A model generated the notes under the pieces. The model made no database searches and had not been told where the DNA came from. It saw nothing but the letters and a program-made list of their open reading frames with translations. The translations under genes were made by a program, and so were the position numbers. A stretch of DNA of 64,000 nt from Maccoyibacter intestinihominis (GTDB lineage: Bacteria; Bacillota; Clostridia; Lachnospirales; Lachnospiraceae): NCBI RefSeq assembly GCF_040096355.1, contig NZ_JBBMEX010000001.1:124001-188000 (forward strand), read 5' to 3'. Shown here one piece after another: positions 44,008 through 51,777 of the stretch; positions within the stretch are counted from its first letter, which is position 1, and every line of letters starts with the position of its first letter.

Positions 44008-44932
44008 TGAAAATACAACACCGCTTCTTACGGTAGATCATCTGAAACAGTATTTTAAGGTAAGCGGCAGCTTTACCGTCAAAGCCGTGGAAGATGTCAG
44101 CTTTAAGATTTATCCGGGCGAAACCTACGGATTAGTAGGCGAATCCGGTTCCGGAAAATCCACAATAGGACGAAGCATTATCCGTCTGTATGATCCGACC
44201 GCAGGAGAAATCCAATTCAACGGTTTAGATATCAGTGGAAAGATGAGTAAGTCAGACAGCCAGACACTCCGCACGCAGATGCAGATGATCTTTCAGGACC
44301 CAATGGCTTCTTTGAATCCGCGAAAAAAAGTAGAAGATATCATCGGAGAAGGTCTTGATATCCATCATAAATGCAAAAATAAAGAAGAGCGGGATGAGAT
44401 GGTCAAAGCAATTTTAGCAAAAGTAGGTCTTGCACCGGAGCATGCGACCCGTTATCCGCACCAGTTTTCCGGTGGACAGAGACAGAGGATCGGAATTGCA
44501 AGAGCCCTGATCATGAATCCGAAGCTGATCATTGCAGATGAATGTATTTCTGCACTGGATGTATCCATTCAGGCACAGGTAGTCAACCTGATGAAGGATA
44601 TCCAGCAGGAAACAGGCACAGCCTACCTGTTCATTGCTCACGATCTGTCTATGGTAAAATATATCTCGGATCGTATCGGAGTTCTGCACTTAGGACATTT
44701 GCTGGAGACAGGAACCACGGATGAAATTTTTGAAAATCCGATCCATCCATATACGAAAAGCCTGCTTTCAGCGATCCCGACACCGAATCCCATCGTAGAA
44801 AAGACAAGATCAGCAGAAAGCTATGACTATGCAACGTCCGGAATTGATTATACACTTGGAACGGAGCATCATGTTGGAGGTACACATTATGTGAAGTGTA
44901 CGGACGAAGAGTTTGCGAAGTGGAATGTGTAA
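43997..44932 (+). CDS. oppF: Oligopeptide ABC transporter ATPase OppF
   Basis: A 311-aa ATPase: Walker A GESGSGKST near residue 53, signature SGGQRQRIGIARAL, Walker B IIADECISALDVS, H-loop IAHDLSMVKYIS. The C-terminal TYLP-type extension is replaced by a short tail (YTLGTEHHVGGTHYVKCTDEEF). It dimerises with OppD. Last gene of the operon; a terminator follows. Confidence 0.94.
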   Translation: MKIDENTTPLLTVDHLKQYFKVSGSFTVKAVEDVSFKIYPGETYGLVGESGSGKSTIGRSIIRLYDPTAGEIQFNGLDISGKMSKSDSQTLRTQMQMIFQDPMASLNPRKKVEDIIGEGLDIHHKCKNKEERDEMVKAILAKVGLAPEHATRYPHQFSGGQRQRIGIARALIMNPKLIIADECISALDVSIQAQVVNLMKDIQQETGTAYLFIAHDLSMVKYISDRIGVLHLGHLLETGTTDEIFENPIHPYTKSLLSAIPTPNPIVEKTRSAESYDYATSGIDYTLGTEHHVGGTHYVKCTDEEFAKWNV

Positions 44933-44953
44933 TATCTTATAAATAGGAAAAGG

Positions 44954-45004
44954 ACAGTCACACCAGATTGAATTTTGATGAGAGTTGGGTGTGGCTGTTT
45001 TTTG
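44954..45004 (+). terminator. Terminator of the opp operon
   Basis: ACAGTCACACC (44954-44964) pairs with GGTGTGGCTGT (44988-44998, one G-T), followed by TTTTTTG. It marks the end of the ordered core region; accessory sequence begins after it. Confidence 0.85.
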
Positions 45005-45048
45005 TTGGAGTGTAAAACTCAGGGGGGACAGAATTTGATAAAGAAGCA

Positions 45049-45276
45049 TTGCAAAATAATTTAAAAGAAATTCCATTAGGATACGAATTGGCGGAGATAG
45101 ATTCAGATATGAATTTGATTATGAATATGTTGCTTACAAAGTTGACAGTGAAGCAAACACTATTAGAGGATAGAGATAAACAACTCGGTATTTGGAGAGA
45201 ATGGACTATTTATTTTTGGGTGAATTATGACGATACAACTAATATAACATTGAACTTACTCAAAACGGATTTTTAA
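45049..45276 (+). pseudogene. Probable 5'-truncated gene remnant
   Basis: The frame is open from just after a stop at 45013 and encodes about 80 residues (TEFDKEALQNNLKEIPLGYE ... NLLKTDF), but no ATG or ribosome binding site serves it; a TTG at 45049 is the only candidate start. It lies between the opp terminator and another broken gene. I do not recognise the family. Most likely the 3' end of a gene lost to rearrangement. Confidence 0.35.
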
Positions 45277-45299
45277 TTTAATTGCAAGGAGGCTTTTAT

Positions 45300-45493
45300 A
45301 TGTCGATGAATATTAGCGGATTAGGTAATTCCTATAATGGTGTCAGTACAAATAGTAAACAATATAAGGCATTGGAAGAAAACGGCTGGTTGTCAGGAGT
45401 AATTCAAAACGAAGCCATGATGTCACCAGAAGAAAAATGATATATGAAATATTCGGTGGAAGGGACACCATTATTAAGAATTTGCTGATATAA
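45300..45493 (+). pseudogene. Frameshifted small protein of Lachnospiraceae type
   Basis: A very good start (AAGGAGG, 6 nt, ATG 45300) opens a 46-codon frame (MSMNISGLGNSYNG... MMSPEEK) that stops at 45440. The next frame continues directly as MIYEIFGGRDTIIKNLLI (45437-45493). The joined text resembles a family of secreted-looking DUF proteins in Lachnospiraceae whose conserved part reads like PEEKMIYEMFGGR, recalled from memory. Loss of one A in the A5 tract at 45433-45437 explains the shift. The joined product is still much shorter than its relatives. Confidence 0.5.
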
Positions 45494-45507
45494 GAGGATG
45501 ATTAGAA

Positions 45508-46062
45508 ATGAATTTGATAGGTACAAAAAATATTGAGACTGAGAGATGTAAATTGAGAAGAATAATTCCAGATGATTATTCTATGATGTATGAGAACTGG
45601 GCTAAGTTCGATGAAGTTTGCAAATACTATCCATTTAATCCTGTTGATGATGTTGAGGTATATAAAGAGAAAGTTAAGCGATGGTCCTCGAATTATGAAT
45701 CGGGTTCATATTTTCATTGGGTAATTGAATGGAAAGAAACTGGTGAACTGGTTGGAACTATTAACTTAGGTAATGTTGAAGAATCATGCATGATGTCTGA
45801 TACATGTTATATGCTATCGCCTAGGTTCTGGAATCAAGGGATTATGACGGAGGTGCTAATGGCGGTTTTAGACTATGCGTTTGAAGAAATTGGTCTAAAT
45901 CGAGTTCAAGCAGAAGTATTCGCTGGTAACAATGCATCTTCGGCAGTATTAAAGAAGTGTGGAATGTCTTTTGAAGGCATCGCACGACAAAAGTACTATA
46001 AAAATGGAGAGTTTATTGATACTGCATTATGGGCAATCATTGCAAGCGATAGAATGAGATAA
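45508..46062 (+). CDS. GNAT acetyltransferase, RimJ/RimL type
   Basis: A 184-aa GNAT acetyltransferase of the ribosomal-protein-Ser/Ala-acetyltransferase-like group: ETERCKLRRIIPDDYSMMYENW at the start, MLSPRFWNQGIMTEVLMAVLDYAF as acetyl-CoA motif (about 106-128), and NNASSAVLKKCGMSFEG near residue 145. It probably acetylates a small molecule or a protein N-terminus. Its AT content and codon use differ from the core genes. It lies just outside the left copy of the 26-bp repeat. Confidence 0.85.
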   Translation: MNLIGTKNIETERCKLRRIIPDDYSMMYENWAKFDEVCKYYPFNPVDDVEVYKEKVKRWSSNYESGSYFHWVIEWKETGELVGTINLGNVEESCMMSDTCYMLSPRFWNQGIMTEVLMAVLDYAFEEIGLNRVQAEVFAGNNASSAVLKKCGMSFEGIARQKYYKNGEFIDTALWAIIASDRMR

Positions 46063-46166
46063 ATTGGAATTTTGATACCTACAATTCTTTAACACCTAAC
46101 TGGTATTATAAAGTGTTACGATAAAATCCGCAATGCCTTGATTTTACTACAGTTTTGGCAAGTGAG

Positions 46167-46208
46167 CTTTCCCTTAGACTTTCCCTTATGTTATATCCTT
46201 TTCCCTTG
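46167..46208. repeat. Three short direct repeats TTTCCCTT next to the left att-like repeat
   Basis: CTTTCCCTTA occurs at 46167-46176 and 46179-46188, and TTTCCCTTG at 46200-46208. The inverted form CAAGGGAA lies in the adjacent 26-bp repeat, and CTTTCCCTTGT recurs at 62136-62146 at the other end. They may be arm-type or core integrase-binding sites. The 46063-46348 stretch holds no gene. Confidence 0.45.
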
Positions 46209-46217
46209 TGTTACGAC

Positions 46218-46243
46218 ACCTCATAAGGGCAAAAACAAGGGAA
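46218..46243. repeat. Left 26-bp direct repeat, candidate attL
   Basis: A 26-bp sequence starting ACCTCATAAGGGC and ending ACAAGGGAA is identical at 62151-62176, 32 nt after the integrase stop. Together with TTCCCTTGT upstream, the copy makes an inverted repeat of 9-10 bp. Identity over 26 bp at 16-kb distance, with one copy next to an integrase, supports an attachment-site duplication. Confidence 0.7.
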
Positions 46244-46348
46244 GCAAAATCCGGTAACAGCTAATAACATTATATAAATCACATAATCGGCTGGAACTGG
46301 TCAAGATGCTTCTACAACTGAAACAGATAAGAGAAAGGACTTTGCAAT

Positions 46349-46591
46349 ATGAATATCGTTCATGCAGAATATAATAAATATCACAACATCATAGACATCA
46401 ATTATTACAATGGCTACATACTTCGGATTGACTGTGGCAAGGCAGAAGATGGATTGATTACTACTCCTAACTCTCAACGAATGTTGGATGCACTGGCGAT
46501 TGACAATCCACTAGAATATGCCCGTTTGTATCTTGATTCAGAAATGCAAGATTGGGTGAATGCGATGAATATGGAATGGTATAGCACTTGA
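46349..46591 (+). CDS. Small DUF6061-like protein
   Basis: An 80-aa protein without signal peptide; sequence pattern HAEYNKYHNIIDINYYNGYILRIDC resembles small proteins annotated DUF6061 in Lachnospiraceae elements, from memory. Function unknown. A modest ribosome binding site (AAAGGA) lies 8-9 nt before the ATG. It is the first gene inside the left repeat. Confidence 0.6.
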   Translation: MNIVHAEYNKYHNIIDINYYNGYILRIDCGKAEDGLITTPNSQRMLDALAIDNPLEYARLYLDSEMQDWVNAMNMEWYST

Positions 46592-46677
46592 TAAAAGAAC
46601 ATAAAAATGAGAAGAAATCTGTCAAAAGTATTTCTATAAAATACGATATTTCTTTAGCCCTTCCATAAATAATGAAA

Positions 46678-46731
46678 TAGAGCCGATAACTCACAATCGA
46701 AATAACGAGTGATTCATCGGCTCTATATTTT
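46678..46731. terminator. Convergent terminator
   Basis: TAGAGCCGAT (46678-46687) pairs with ATCGGCTCTA (46716-46725), with an inner TCAC/GTGA, and ends in TATTTT on the + strand and ATTTCATTATTTATGG-like T-rich sequence on the - strand. It separates the 46349 gene from the convergent - strand cargo operon. Confidence 0.7.
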
Positions 46732-46771
46732 ATGGTTATGGATATCATGAGTATCGCTTTATATGCAATTG

Positions 46772-47134
46772 CTATTTTGTTAATTCCCAATATTTATGAC
46801 CCATAAAGAAGATTGTTAATTCGTTTTGATCTACTTCTATCTCAAAATTCACGCTATTATCTCTCTGTTCCACAAAAATCATATTTGAGGAAGATATGCT
46901 ATATAATGCATTGCCACAGGTAATACCCAATTCGGGCATATCTTTGTTTACAACAAGTCCTCCATTTTCTTGAAAGGTAAACACTTCCTCTGCATTTGCA
47001 TTCTTCCATGTACCAATAATATTTTTTTTATTCTGAATGTGCTTTATTTTTCCAACACATACAACGATAAGTATAGCTACACTTACAATTAAAGCAATGC
47101 CTACAACACTCTTTGCCAATTTCTTTTTATTCAA
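46772..47134 (-). CDS. Membrane-anchored lipocalin-like small protein
   Basis: A 120-aa protein with an N-terminal membrane helix (about 10-28) and an external domain with GTWKNANAEEVFTFQENGG, a pattern typical of small lipocalin-like (DUF5640-type) domains. The start is TTG 47134, 9 nt after GGAG; no ATG is available. The 138 nt between it and the next gene upstream contain an open - strand frame of about 40 codons ending at this start (ISPILFPVRS...), too weak to call. Role unknown, possibly an accessory or immunity protein of the operon. Confidence 0.6.
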   Translation of the reverse strand: MNKKKLAKSVVGIALIVSVAILIVVCVGKIKHIQNKKNIIGTWKNANAEEVFTFQENGGLVVNKDMPELGITCGNALYSISSSNMIFVEQRDNSVNFEIEVDQNELTIFFMGHKYWELTK

Positions 47135-47272
47135 TTTCTATTATCTCCATTTTTAGTTTCTTTAAGATTGAATGATTCCATATTGCTTAATTCAGTATCT
47201 CCATGAATTTCTAACATTGATACGCTTCTCACAGGAAATAGAATAGGAGAGATTCATTCATAAATAATTAAA

Positions 47273-47956
47273 TCATTCATACTTACCTGAATTTGTAATG
47301 TTTTTCCATATTTTCTCATAATTATCTACTATAGTTTTTTCTGAGGTCAAAAATGCAAACATAGATATACTTGAATAGAGAGTTTCCGCCGAATCAAAAA
47401 CCACACAACTTTCATCATGAGTTAGATTTCTCTTTGAATATATTTCCGATACAGGCATAAATGAATTTTCTTCCTCTTTGGTGTATTTATACCCATCAAT
47501 ACATCCTAGATTTTTTAAAAATATTAAATAAGTATCTTCGGTCTTCAGATATTGCCATCCGTTAGTGTAAAATTCTTCACCTCTAACAAATGATACAGGT
47601 TCTATAATGTAAATACAGTCACCTACTGAAAGATTAGCAGAATTATCCTTATAGATTTCCTCTATTTTTACCATTGTTTTTGTTGATCGTAAACTCATTT
47701 CACGAGAATTTGTTACAGTTATACGAGCTATTAAAGAAGAATCTTTTTCCATATCATCCAATGAGTAATTACTTTCATTGTTAAAGTAAGAAGTTTTCTG
47801 CCCTCCTGTATAGAAAATTTCCATAGCTGTATTTTCTGATAAAGCAATATCAGGATCATGAACCCCTGTAGTTGTTTTTATCCCAGTCTTTCCATAGAAT
47901 AAGGCTGTCACCATACAAATGATTACAACACAGATAGTTAATACAAATTTCTTCAT
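47273..47956 (-). CDS. Secreted protein with N-terminal membrane anchor, unknown
   Basis: A 227-aa protein with an N-terminal hydrophobic segment (about 4-22) and an external domain. The stretch ARITVTNSREMS ... TMVKIEEIYKDNSANLSVGD matches in order the pattern of the 51091-51762 lipoprotein (FVAKVVSCDGTEYR ... YTIQVLENIKGELITD), so the two are distant paralogues. Its ATG overlaps the stop of the ABC ATPase gene (TAATG), so it is translated with the transporter. Function unknown. Confidence 0.65.
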   Translation of the reverse strand: MKKFVLTICVVIICMVTALFYGKTGIKTTTGVHDPDIALSENTAMEIFYTGGQKTSYFNNESNYSLDDMEKDSSLIARITVTNSREMSLRSTKTMVKIEEIYKDNSANLSVGDCIYIIEPVSFVRGEEFYTNGWQYLKTEDTYLIFLKNLGCIDGYKYTKEEENSFMPVSEIYSKRNLTHDESCVVFDSAETLYSSISMFAFLTSEKTIVDNYEKIWKNITNSGKYE

Positions 47957-48591
47957 TACATCAACTCCTTAATTTTACCAAATTCCATGCATATCTTCTC
48001 ATCCGCTAATATTTCAATATCTTCTTTATTATGGCTTGTCAGTATAGTAATGGTATCATTCTTTTTTTCTTCCAATATACGTTCACGAAATAAATCAATG
48101 CTATGCTGATCCAATGCGTTAGTTGGCTCATCCAAAAGCAAAATTTTTGGATGTTCCATCAGTGCTTGACAAAGAGCTAGTTTTTGACGCATTCCTAATG
48201 AATATTTATTTACTTTTTTCTTTGATTTGGGATCAAGACCAAAGTATATCATTATTTCATATATTTCTTCATCTGATACAATTCCTTTTATATTGGAAAG
48301 CATTTTCAAATTTTCAAATCCTGAATACATACTCCAAAAAGAAATATTTTCAATAACAGCTCCTAAATCTGGTAAAACATCCATATCTTTATGTAATGCC
48401 TTGTGATTATATTTTATGTATCCTTTGTCTGTATTTATAAAACCTGCAATGGCTCTGAGTAGCATTGTTTTACCTGAACCATTTTTACCATATATTCCAT
48501 ATATTTTACCAGATTCAAATGTATAACTGATATCATCAAGCACTTTTTCACCTTTAATTGACTTTGAAATAGATTTTACATATAAATTCAT
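47956..48591 (-). CDS. ABC transporter ATP-binding protein
   Basis: A 211-aa ATPase: Walker A YGKNGSGKTMLLRAI near residue 38, signature YSLGMRQKLALCQALM, Walker B KILLLDEPTNALD, H-loop LTSHNKED. It is of the short type found with bacteriocin or lantibiotic immunity exporters. ATG 48591 is preferred over ATG 48600, because GAGGTG is 10 nt from the former and too close to the latter. It follows the second permease gene directly. Confidence 0.88.
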   Translation of the reverse strand: MNLYVKSISKSIKGEKVLDDISYTFESGKIYGIYGKNGSGKTMLLRAIAGFINTDKGYIKYNHKALHKDMDVLPDLGAVIENISFWSMYSGFENLKMLSNIKGIVSDEEIYEIMIYFGLDPKSKKKVNKYSLGMRQKLALCQALMEHPKILLLDEPTNALDQHSIDLFRERILEEKKNDTITILTSHNKEDIEILADEKICMEFGKIKELM

Positions 48592-48605
48592 GGATATCAT
48601 TCACC

Positions 48606-49406
48606 TCACAATATTTGTTTTTTTTCGCAAAGAAATTTACCTATCCACACCAAAACAGCGGATGATATAACTGAAATGAGACAGCTTGACTTAAAATTCA
48701 ATAAATCTATATTGCTTGTAGTCCATTCGTAATTTTCTTCGACATAATATATAATAAGCTTGTTATGCCAATTAAATAAAGGAATATGTAGCAAGGAATA
48801 ATGCCAAATTTTCCATATAACATTTCCCATTGAAAAATAAAATCCACACACCATTACTGGAATAAAAAATACAATAAATGCAACGATGTATCCTATAATT
48901 GAATCTTTCCAAAATGAAAACAAATAACTAATCATTTGCAAATGAAAAATCTCTATCAATAGCATAAAAATAACTTTGAAATCTTCTAAGCCATTAGAGG
49001 TATGCTCTACAAAAAGAAAAAACAAATAATCGGAAACAACTACAATACAGTCACGTAATATCATTTTTATTAATATATCCTTATAAATTATGTGTTTTTT
49101 CCCATAACGAGGAAGTAGAATTACCATGTTATCATTTGCATCATTAAATAAGTCCATTGTAAGATAACAAATCTCAAGGATAAACAAAATCGCAAAAAAT
49201 GATAAAGATATAAGGTCAAACGAATGATCTATTAGTATTCCCCCAAAATATATTTGTGAACGTACTCCTTCTGTTATTGTAACCAGACTATTATGAAACC
49301 CCAAGTACACATTAGCATAAAAATATCTAATTACAAATGTTATAAGTGATACTAGTAAGCATTTTCCAACATTAACATTCAAAATTTTTTTCTTATATAA
49401 CTTCAT
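48606..49406 (-). CDS. ABC transporter permease 2
   Basis: A 266-aa integral membrane protein with about six hydrophobic segments (for example 13-32, 57-80, 112-140, 170-192) and few conserved features. Its position between another permease and an ATPase gene, with a 14-nt overlap to the former, marks it as a transporter subunit. It is very AT-rich compared with the core genes. Confidence 0.7.
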   Translation of the reverse strand: MKLYKKKILNVNVGKCLLVSLITFVIRYFYANVYLGFHNSLVTITEGVRSQIYFGGILIDHSFDLISLSFFAILFILEICYLTMDLFNDANDNMVILLPRYGKKHIIYKDILIKMILRDCIVVVSDYLFFLFVEHTSNGLEDFKVIFMLLIEIFHLQMISYLFSFWKDSIIGYIVAFIVFFIPVMVCGFYFSMGNVIWKIWHYSLLHIPLFNWHNKLIIYYVEENYEWTTSNIDLLNFKSSCLISVISSAVLVWIGKFLCEKKQIL

Positions 49407-50223
49407 AATTTTTTATTTTTCTCTGTATAATGCCAATACTTAATCCAAAAATAAGCAATATCAGAACAATTTCTCCTATTATATTTCCATGAACATTAGG
49501 CATAATATAACCTTGTATAGAGAATTCATTTAGCCCAAAGACAGAAACAATCAAATTAAAAACAATATAGAATATAAACAAAGCACCAGGTATCTTTGCG
49601 AAATATAGAACTTTCATTTTGTTATAATATGAAAGAGCATAAGCTAAGATAGCTAATCCCGAGCCAAAAATTCCGTAATTAAAAATGTATATTAGATTAT
49701 ATAAAGTTGGATGTTGCAATCTCACCATATCAAGAAAATTGTCAGCGTTATATGATACCAAACCTATAGCGTAATCAGGTTCTCCCCAAGCACTGTCATA
49801 TCCATGTATTGGATATGTCAAGTGGCATAATAATAAATTTATGAGCATTGGTATTGTTATTGTCAAAAAGGTTACAATCAGAATGCCAAATAATTTTCCT
49901 GCTAAATATTTCTTTTTCCCGATTCTTTGAATAAGTAGGATTGAACTATTGCTTTTTTCTTCTCTTATTAAGGAAAGTGATGCAATAATTGTTGCATAAA
50001 CAGGCAATAACAGATACATTATATATGGAATATATGCCGCTTCAGTGCCCTGTAATACGAAATTTTCATTTGCTGAACGAATAAATTGATAACTTTTTCC
50101 TATATCATTTTTTACACATAAAATATACGAAGCAATATTTAAAATCATTAGAGCAATAAAAACAACTTTATATTCTGCACGATCAATACAATGTTTGATT
50201 TCTATAAGAACCATTTTTTTCAT
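49393..50223 (-). CDS. ABC transporter permease 1
   Basis: A 276-aa membrane protein with six predicted helices and an ABC-2-like pattern: a cytoplasmic start MVLIEIKHCIDRAEYKVVF, a large external loop, and SLIREEKSNSSILLIQRIGKKKYLAGKLFGILIV after helix 2, typical of ABC-2-type exporters. ATG 50223 is taken as start. The transporter may export the upstream secreted product or give self-protection; the sequence does not decide. Confidence 0.75.
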   Translation of the reverse strand: MKKMVLIEIKHCIDRAEYKVVFIALMILNIASYILCVKNDIGKSYQFIRSANENFVLQGTEAAYIPYIMYLLLPVYATIIASLSLIREEKSNSSILLIQRIGKKKYLAGKLFGILIVTFLTITIPMLINLLLCHLTYPIHGYDSAWGEPDYAIGLVSYNADNFLDMVRLQHPTLYNLIYIFNYGIFGSGLAILAYALSYYNKMKVLYFAKIPGALFIFYIVFNLIVSVFGLNEFSIQGYIMPNVHGNIIGEIVLILLIFGLSIGIIQRKIKNYEVI

Positions 50224-50237
50224 AATCTTTACCAAAA

Positions 50238-50267
50238 GGGCATAAACCCACGAAGAGGTTTATGCCC
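50238..50267 (-). terminator. Hairpin between the secreted protein gene and the ABC genes
   Basis: A perfect 11-bp inverted repeat (GGGCATAAACC / GGTTTATGCCC, 8-nt loop), followed on the - strand by TTTTGG. The short T run suggests partial termination or an mRNA stabiliser, giving more of the upstream small-protein message than of the transporter. Confidence 0.65.
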
Positions 50268-50277
50268 ATCCCTTCTG

Positions 50278-50697
50278 TTATCTAAAATCTACATTTCCAC
50301 TTACAAATGCAGTTGATAATTGAGATTGATAATTTTCCATTCCCATACCGACCTGTGTGTTAGTAGAATTATAACCGCTCTTGGTAAAGATTAAATTACA
50401 AGATCCTGTTCCAACACCCTGCTTATACTTATTAGATATTTTACTCTTGCTGTTATTGACAGCCCAGAAATTTGCGTAAGAGGTATTGGTAATTGCTGTT
50501 ACCTCATTTGTGATGTAATCATCGGATGTTGTTTTTGCATGCATAGAGGTAAAGTTATTAGTCTTATTCAGTTTAAGTGCATAAGCGGTGTAAGATGCCG
50601 CCTGAGAACATGCTGCTGAAGAAAGAAATACACATCCTGCACAAAACAAACCAATACCTACTTTTGCAATCTTCTGTTTTAAACTTTTTAACATCAT
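50278..50697 (-). CDS. Small secreted protein of unknown family
   Basis: A 139-aa protein with a Sec signal peptide (basic KSLKQK, hydrophobic VGIGLFCAGCVFLSSAA, likely cleavage near SQAA|S at about residue 37) and a mature part of about 100 residues rich in Asn, Thr, Ser and Tyr, without charged clusters; probably all-beta. It follows the AgrD-like gene by about 20 nt with GGAGG 8 nt before ATG 50697. Position before an ABC exporter and behind a LytTR promoter suggests an induced toxin, bacteriocin or effector; that is inference. Confidence 0.65.
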   Translation of the reverse strand: MMLKSLKQKIAKVGIGLFCAGCVFLSSAACSQAASYTAYALKLNKTNNFTSMHAKTTSDDYITNEVTAITNTSYANFWAVNNSKSKISNKYKQGVGTGSCNLIFTKSGYNSTNTQVGMGMENYQSQLSTAFVSGNVDFR

Positions 50698-50715
50698 AGT
50701 CAATTCCTCCCAATC

Positions 50716-50862
50716 TTATTTTTTTAACTGCGTTGGTACTTTTGGTTCATACAACAAACCACGGCACAATGAATTTGCATTACTTCGAGCAATAGCAGTC
50801 ACTGCCTGAAGTACGAGACGGGCACTTTTCTGGGGTGCCTTGTTTACTTGCTTATTGTCCAT
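50716..50862 (-). CDS. agrD: AgrD-like cyclic autoinducer peptide precursor
   Basis: A 48-aa peptide, too short for most gene finders. It has an amphipathic leader (residues 1-31, VLQAVTAIARSNANS), a single Cys in NSLCRGLLYEPKVPTQLKK, and the acidic/Pro tail YEPKVPxxLKK that matches AgrD precursors (pattern C-x4-[YH]-x-P-x-x-P-x-x-L). By analogy the mature signal is a five-residue thiolactone ring beginning at the Cys (CRGLL). AgrB would cut after the ring. An AGGAGGGGGGG ribosome binding site precedes ATG 50862. It heads the cargo transcript from the 50935-51006 promoter. Confidence 0.8.
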   Translation of the reverse strand: MDNKQVNKAPQKSARLVLQAVTAIARSNANSLCRGLLYEPKVPTQLKK

Positions 50863-50934
50863 CGTTTTCACCCCCCCCTCCTTAATTGTCTGACAATTAC
50901 AGACAACTTTATTTGTTTACCATGGTATGTGCTT

Positions 50935-51006
50935 AATATAATAGAGTATTTAATTTTTTCAATCCCTCTATGCACGAATGGTAGCCCAACATGCACGAAC
51001 TGTTCT
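50935..51006 (-). promoter_or_regulatory. LytTR-type promoter P2 (agrD transcript)
   Basis: Read on the - strand: box ACAGTTCGTGCAT (50991-51003 on the + strand complement), then ACCATTCGTGCAT (50970-50982), each in a 16-bp box starting 21 bp apart, then TTGAAA (50957-50962), 16 bp, TATATT (50935-50940). ACAGTT-type direct repeats just upstream of -35 are the AgrA/LytTR mode of activation. Identical architecture at 52495-52566. Confidence 0.75.
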
Positions 51007-51026
51007 ACATATAGGTATAAAACCGA

Positions 51027-51065
51027 AAAGATGGCAGATAGGTTAAGCACCTACCTGCCATCTTT
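51027..51065. terminator. Terminator between lipoprotein gene and P2
   Basis: AAAGATGGCAG (51027-51037) pairs with CTGCCATCTTT (51055-51065); on the - strand it is followed by TTTTCGGTTTT. It ends the metalloprotease-lipoprotein transcript about 20 bp before promoter P2. Confidence 0.7.
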
Positions 51066-51090
51066 AATCTATATATTTCAGAAATAATGA

Positions 51091-51762
51091 TTAATTATTG
51101 TCAGTCTCATATATAGATTTATAACGCTCTCGATCAACTGGAATAATCTCATTATCATTAGCATCTTTATATGTAATAAACTCATCGTATTCTGTAACTG
51201 ATTTTTCCTCTGAGACAGAATTAATAGAATACATATTCGAATCGTTACACATTACATTTGAATTTGGACCAGAAATTAGTAACGAACCATCCTCTTGTGC
51301 ATATGCCAAAAAGATATAAATGGAATTTTCGGAAGGCAGTGAATCATTCTCAAACAGATAAATAGCATCTTGTTTTTCTGAAATTCCGCCTTGTTTAACA
51401 ATAGGAATAGGTTTATCTGTAATAAGTTCACCTTTTATATTTTCGAGAACCTGAATAGTATAATTAGTGTAAGGCGAACCGACCTCCTTAGGATTTCCTT
51501 TTTCATCTTCAGTCGTTATAACATTTCGATACTCGGTTCCATCGCAACTGACAACCTTTGCTACAAATACGTAATCACAGATACCAACAGCTTCGCGAAT
51601 GTTATCAGTATCATATACAAAAGATGCGTGCATCTGGTGGATTGGCAAGTTAGATACATTTGTATTCAGTTGACTTGCATTATTTTTGGATGCACATCCT
51701 GTAAAAAACATTCCTACGATAAGAACAATAGACAAAATACCATAGATACTTGATTTTTTCAT
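51091..51762 (-). CDS. Lipoprotein of the Agr-regulated cargo
   Basis: A 223-aa predicted lipoprotein: signal peptide with lipobox FFTGC (Cys near residue 22), then an external domain with ICDYVFVAKVVSCDG and YTNYTIQVLENIKGEL, shared in outline with the 47273-47956 protein. Function unknown. GGGAGGGAG lies directly before the ATG. It is downstream of the metalloprotease gene in the same transcript (15 nt apart), and followed by a terminator. Confidence 0.7.
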   Translation of the reverse strand: MKKSSIYGILSIVLIVGMFFTGCASKNNASQLNTNVSNLPIHQMHASFVYDTDNIREAVGICDYVFVAKVVSCDGTEYRNVITTEDEKGNPKEVGSPYTNYTIQVLENIKGELITDKPIPIVKQGGISEKQDAIYLFENDSLPSENSIYIFLAYAQEDGSLLISGPNSNVMCNDSNMYSINSVSEEKSVTEYDEFITYKDANDNEIIPVDRERYKSIYETDNN

Positions 51763-51777
51763 AGCGTTCTCCCTCCC

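Noticed and set aside
46063..46348. tRNA gene as integration target beside the left repeat
   Set aside because: No cloverleaf or T-arm GGTTCGA-like sequence is seen; the repeat is a palindromic, terminator-like sequence instead.
47135..47272. about 40-codon - strand open frame ending at the 47134 start
   Set aside because: It lacks an ATG and ribosome binding site; it may be a remnant, but there is too little to call a gene.
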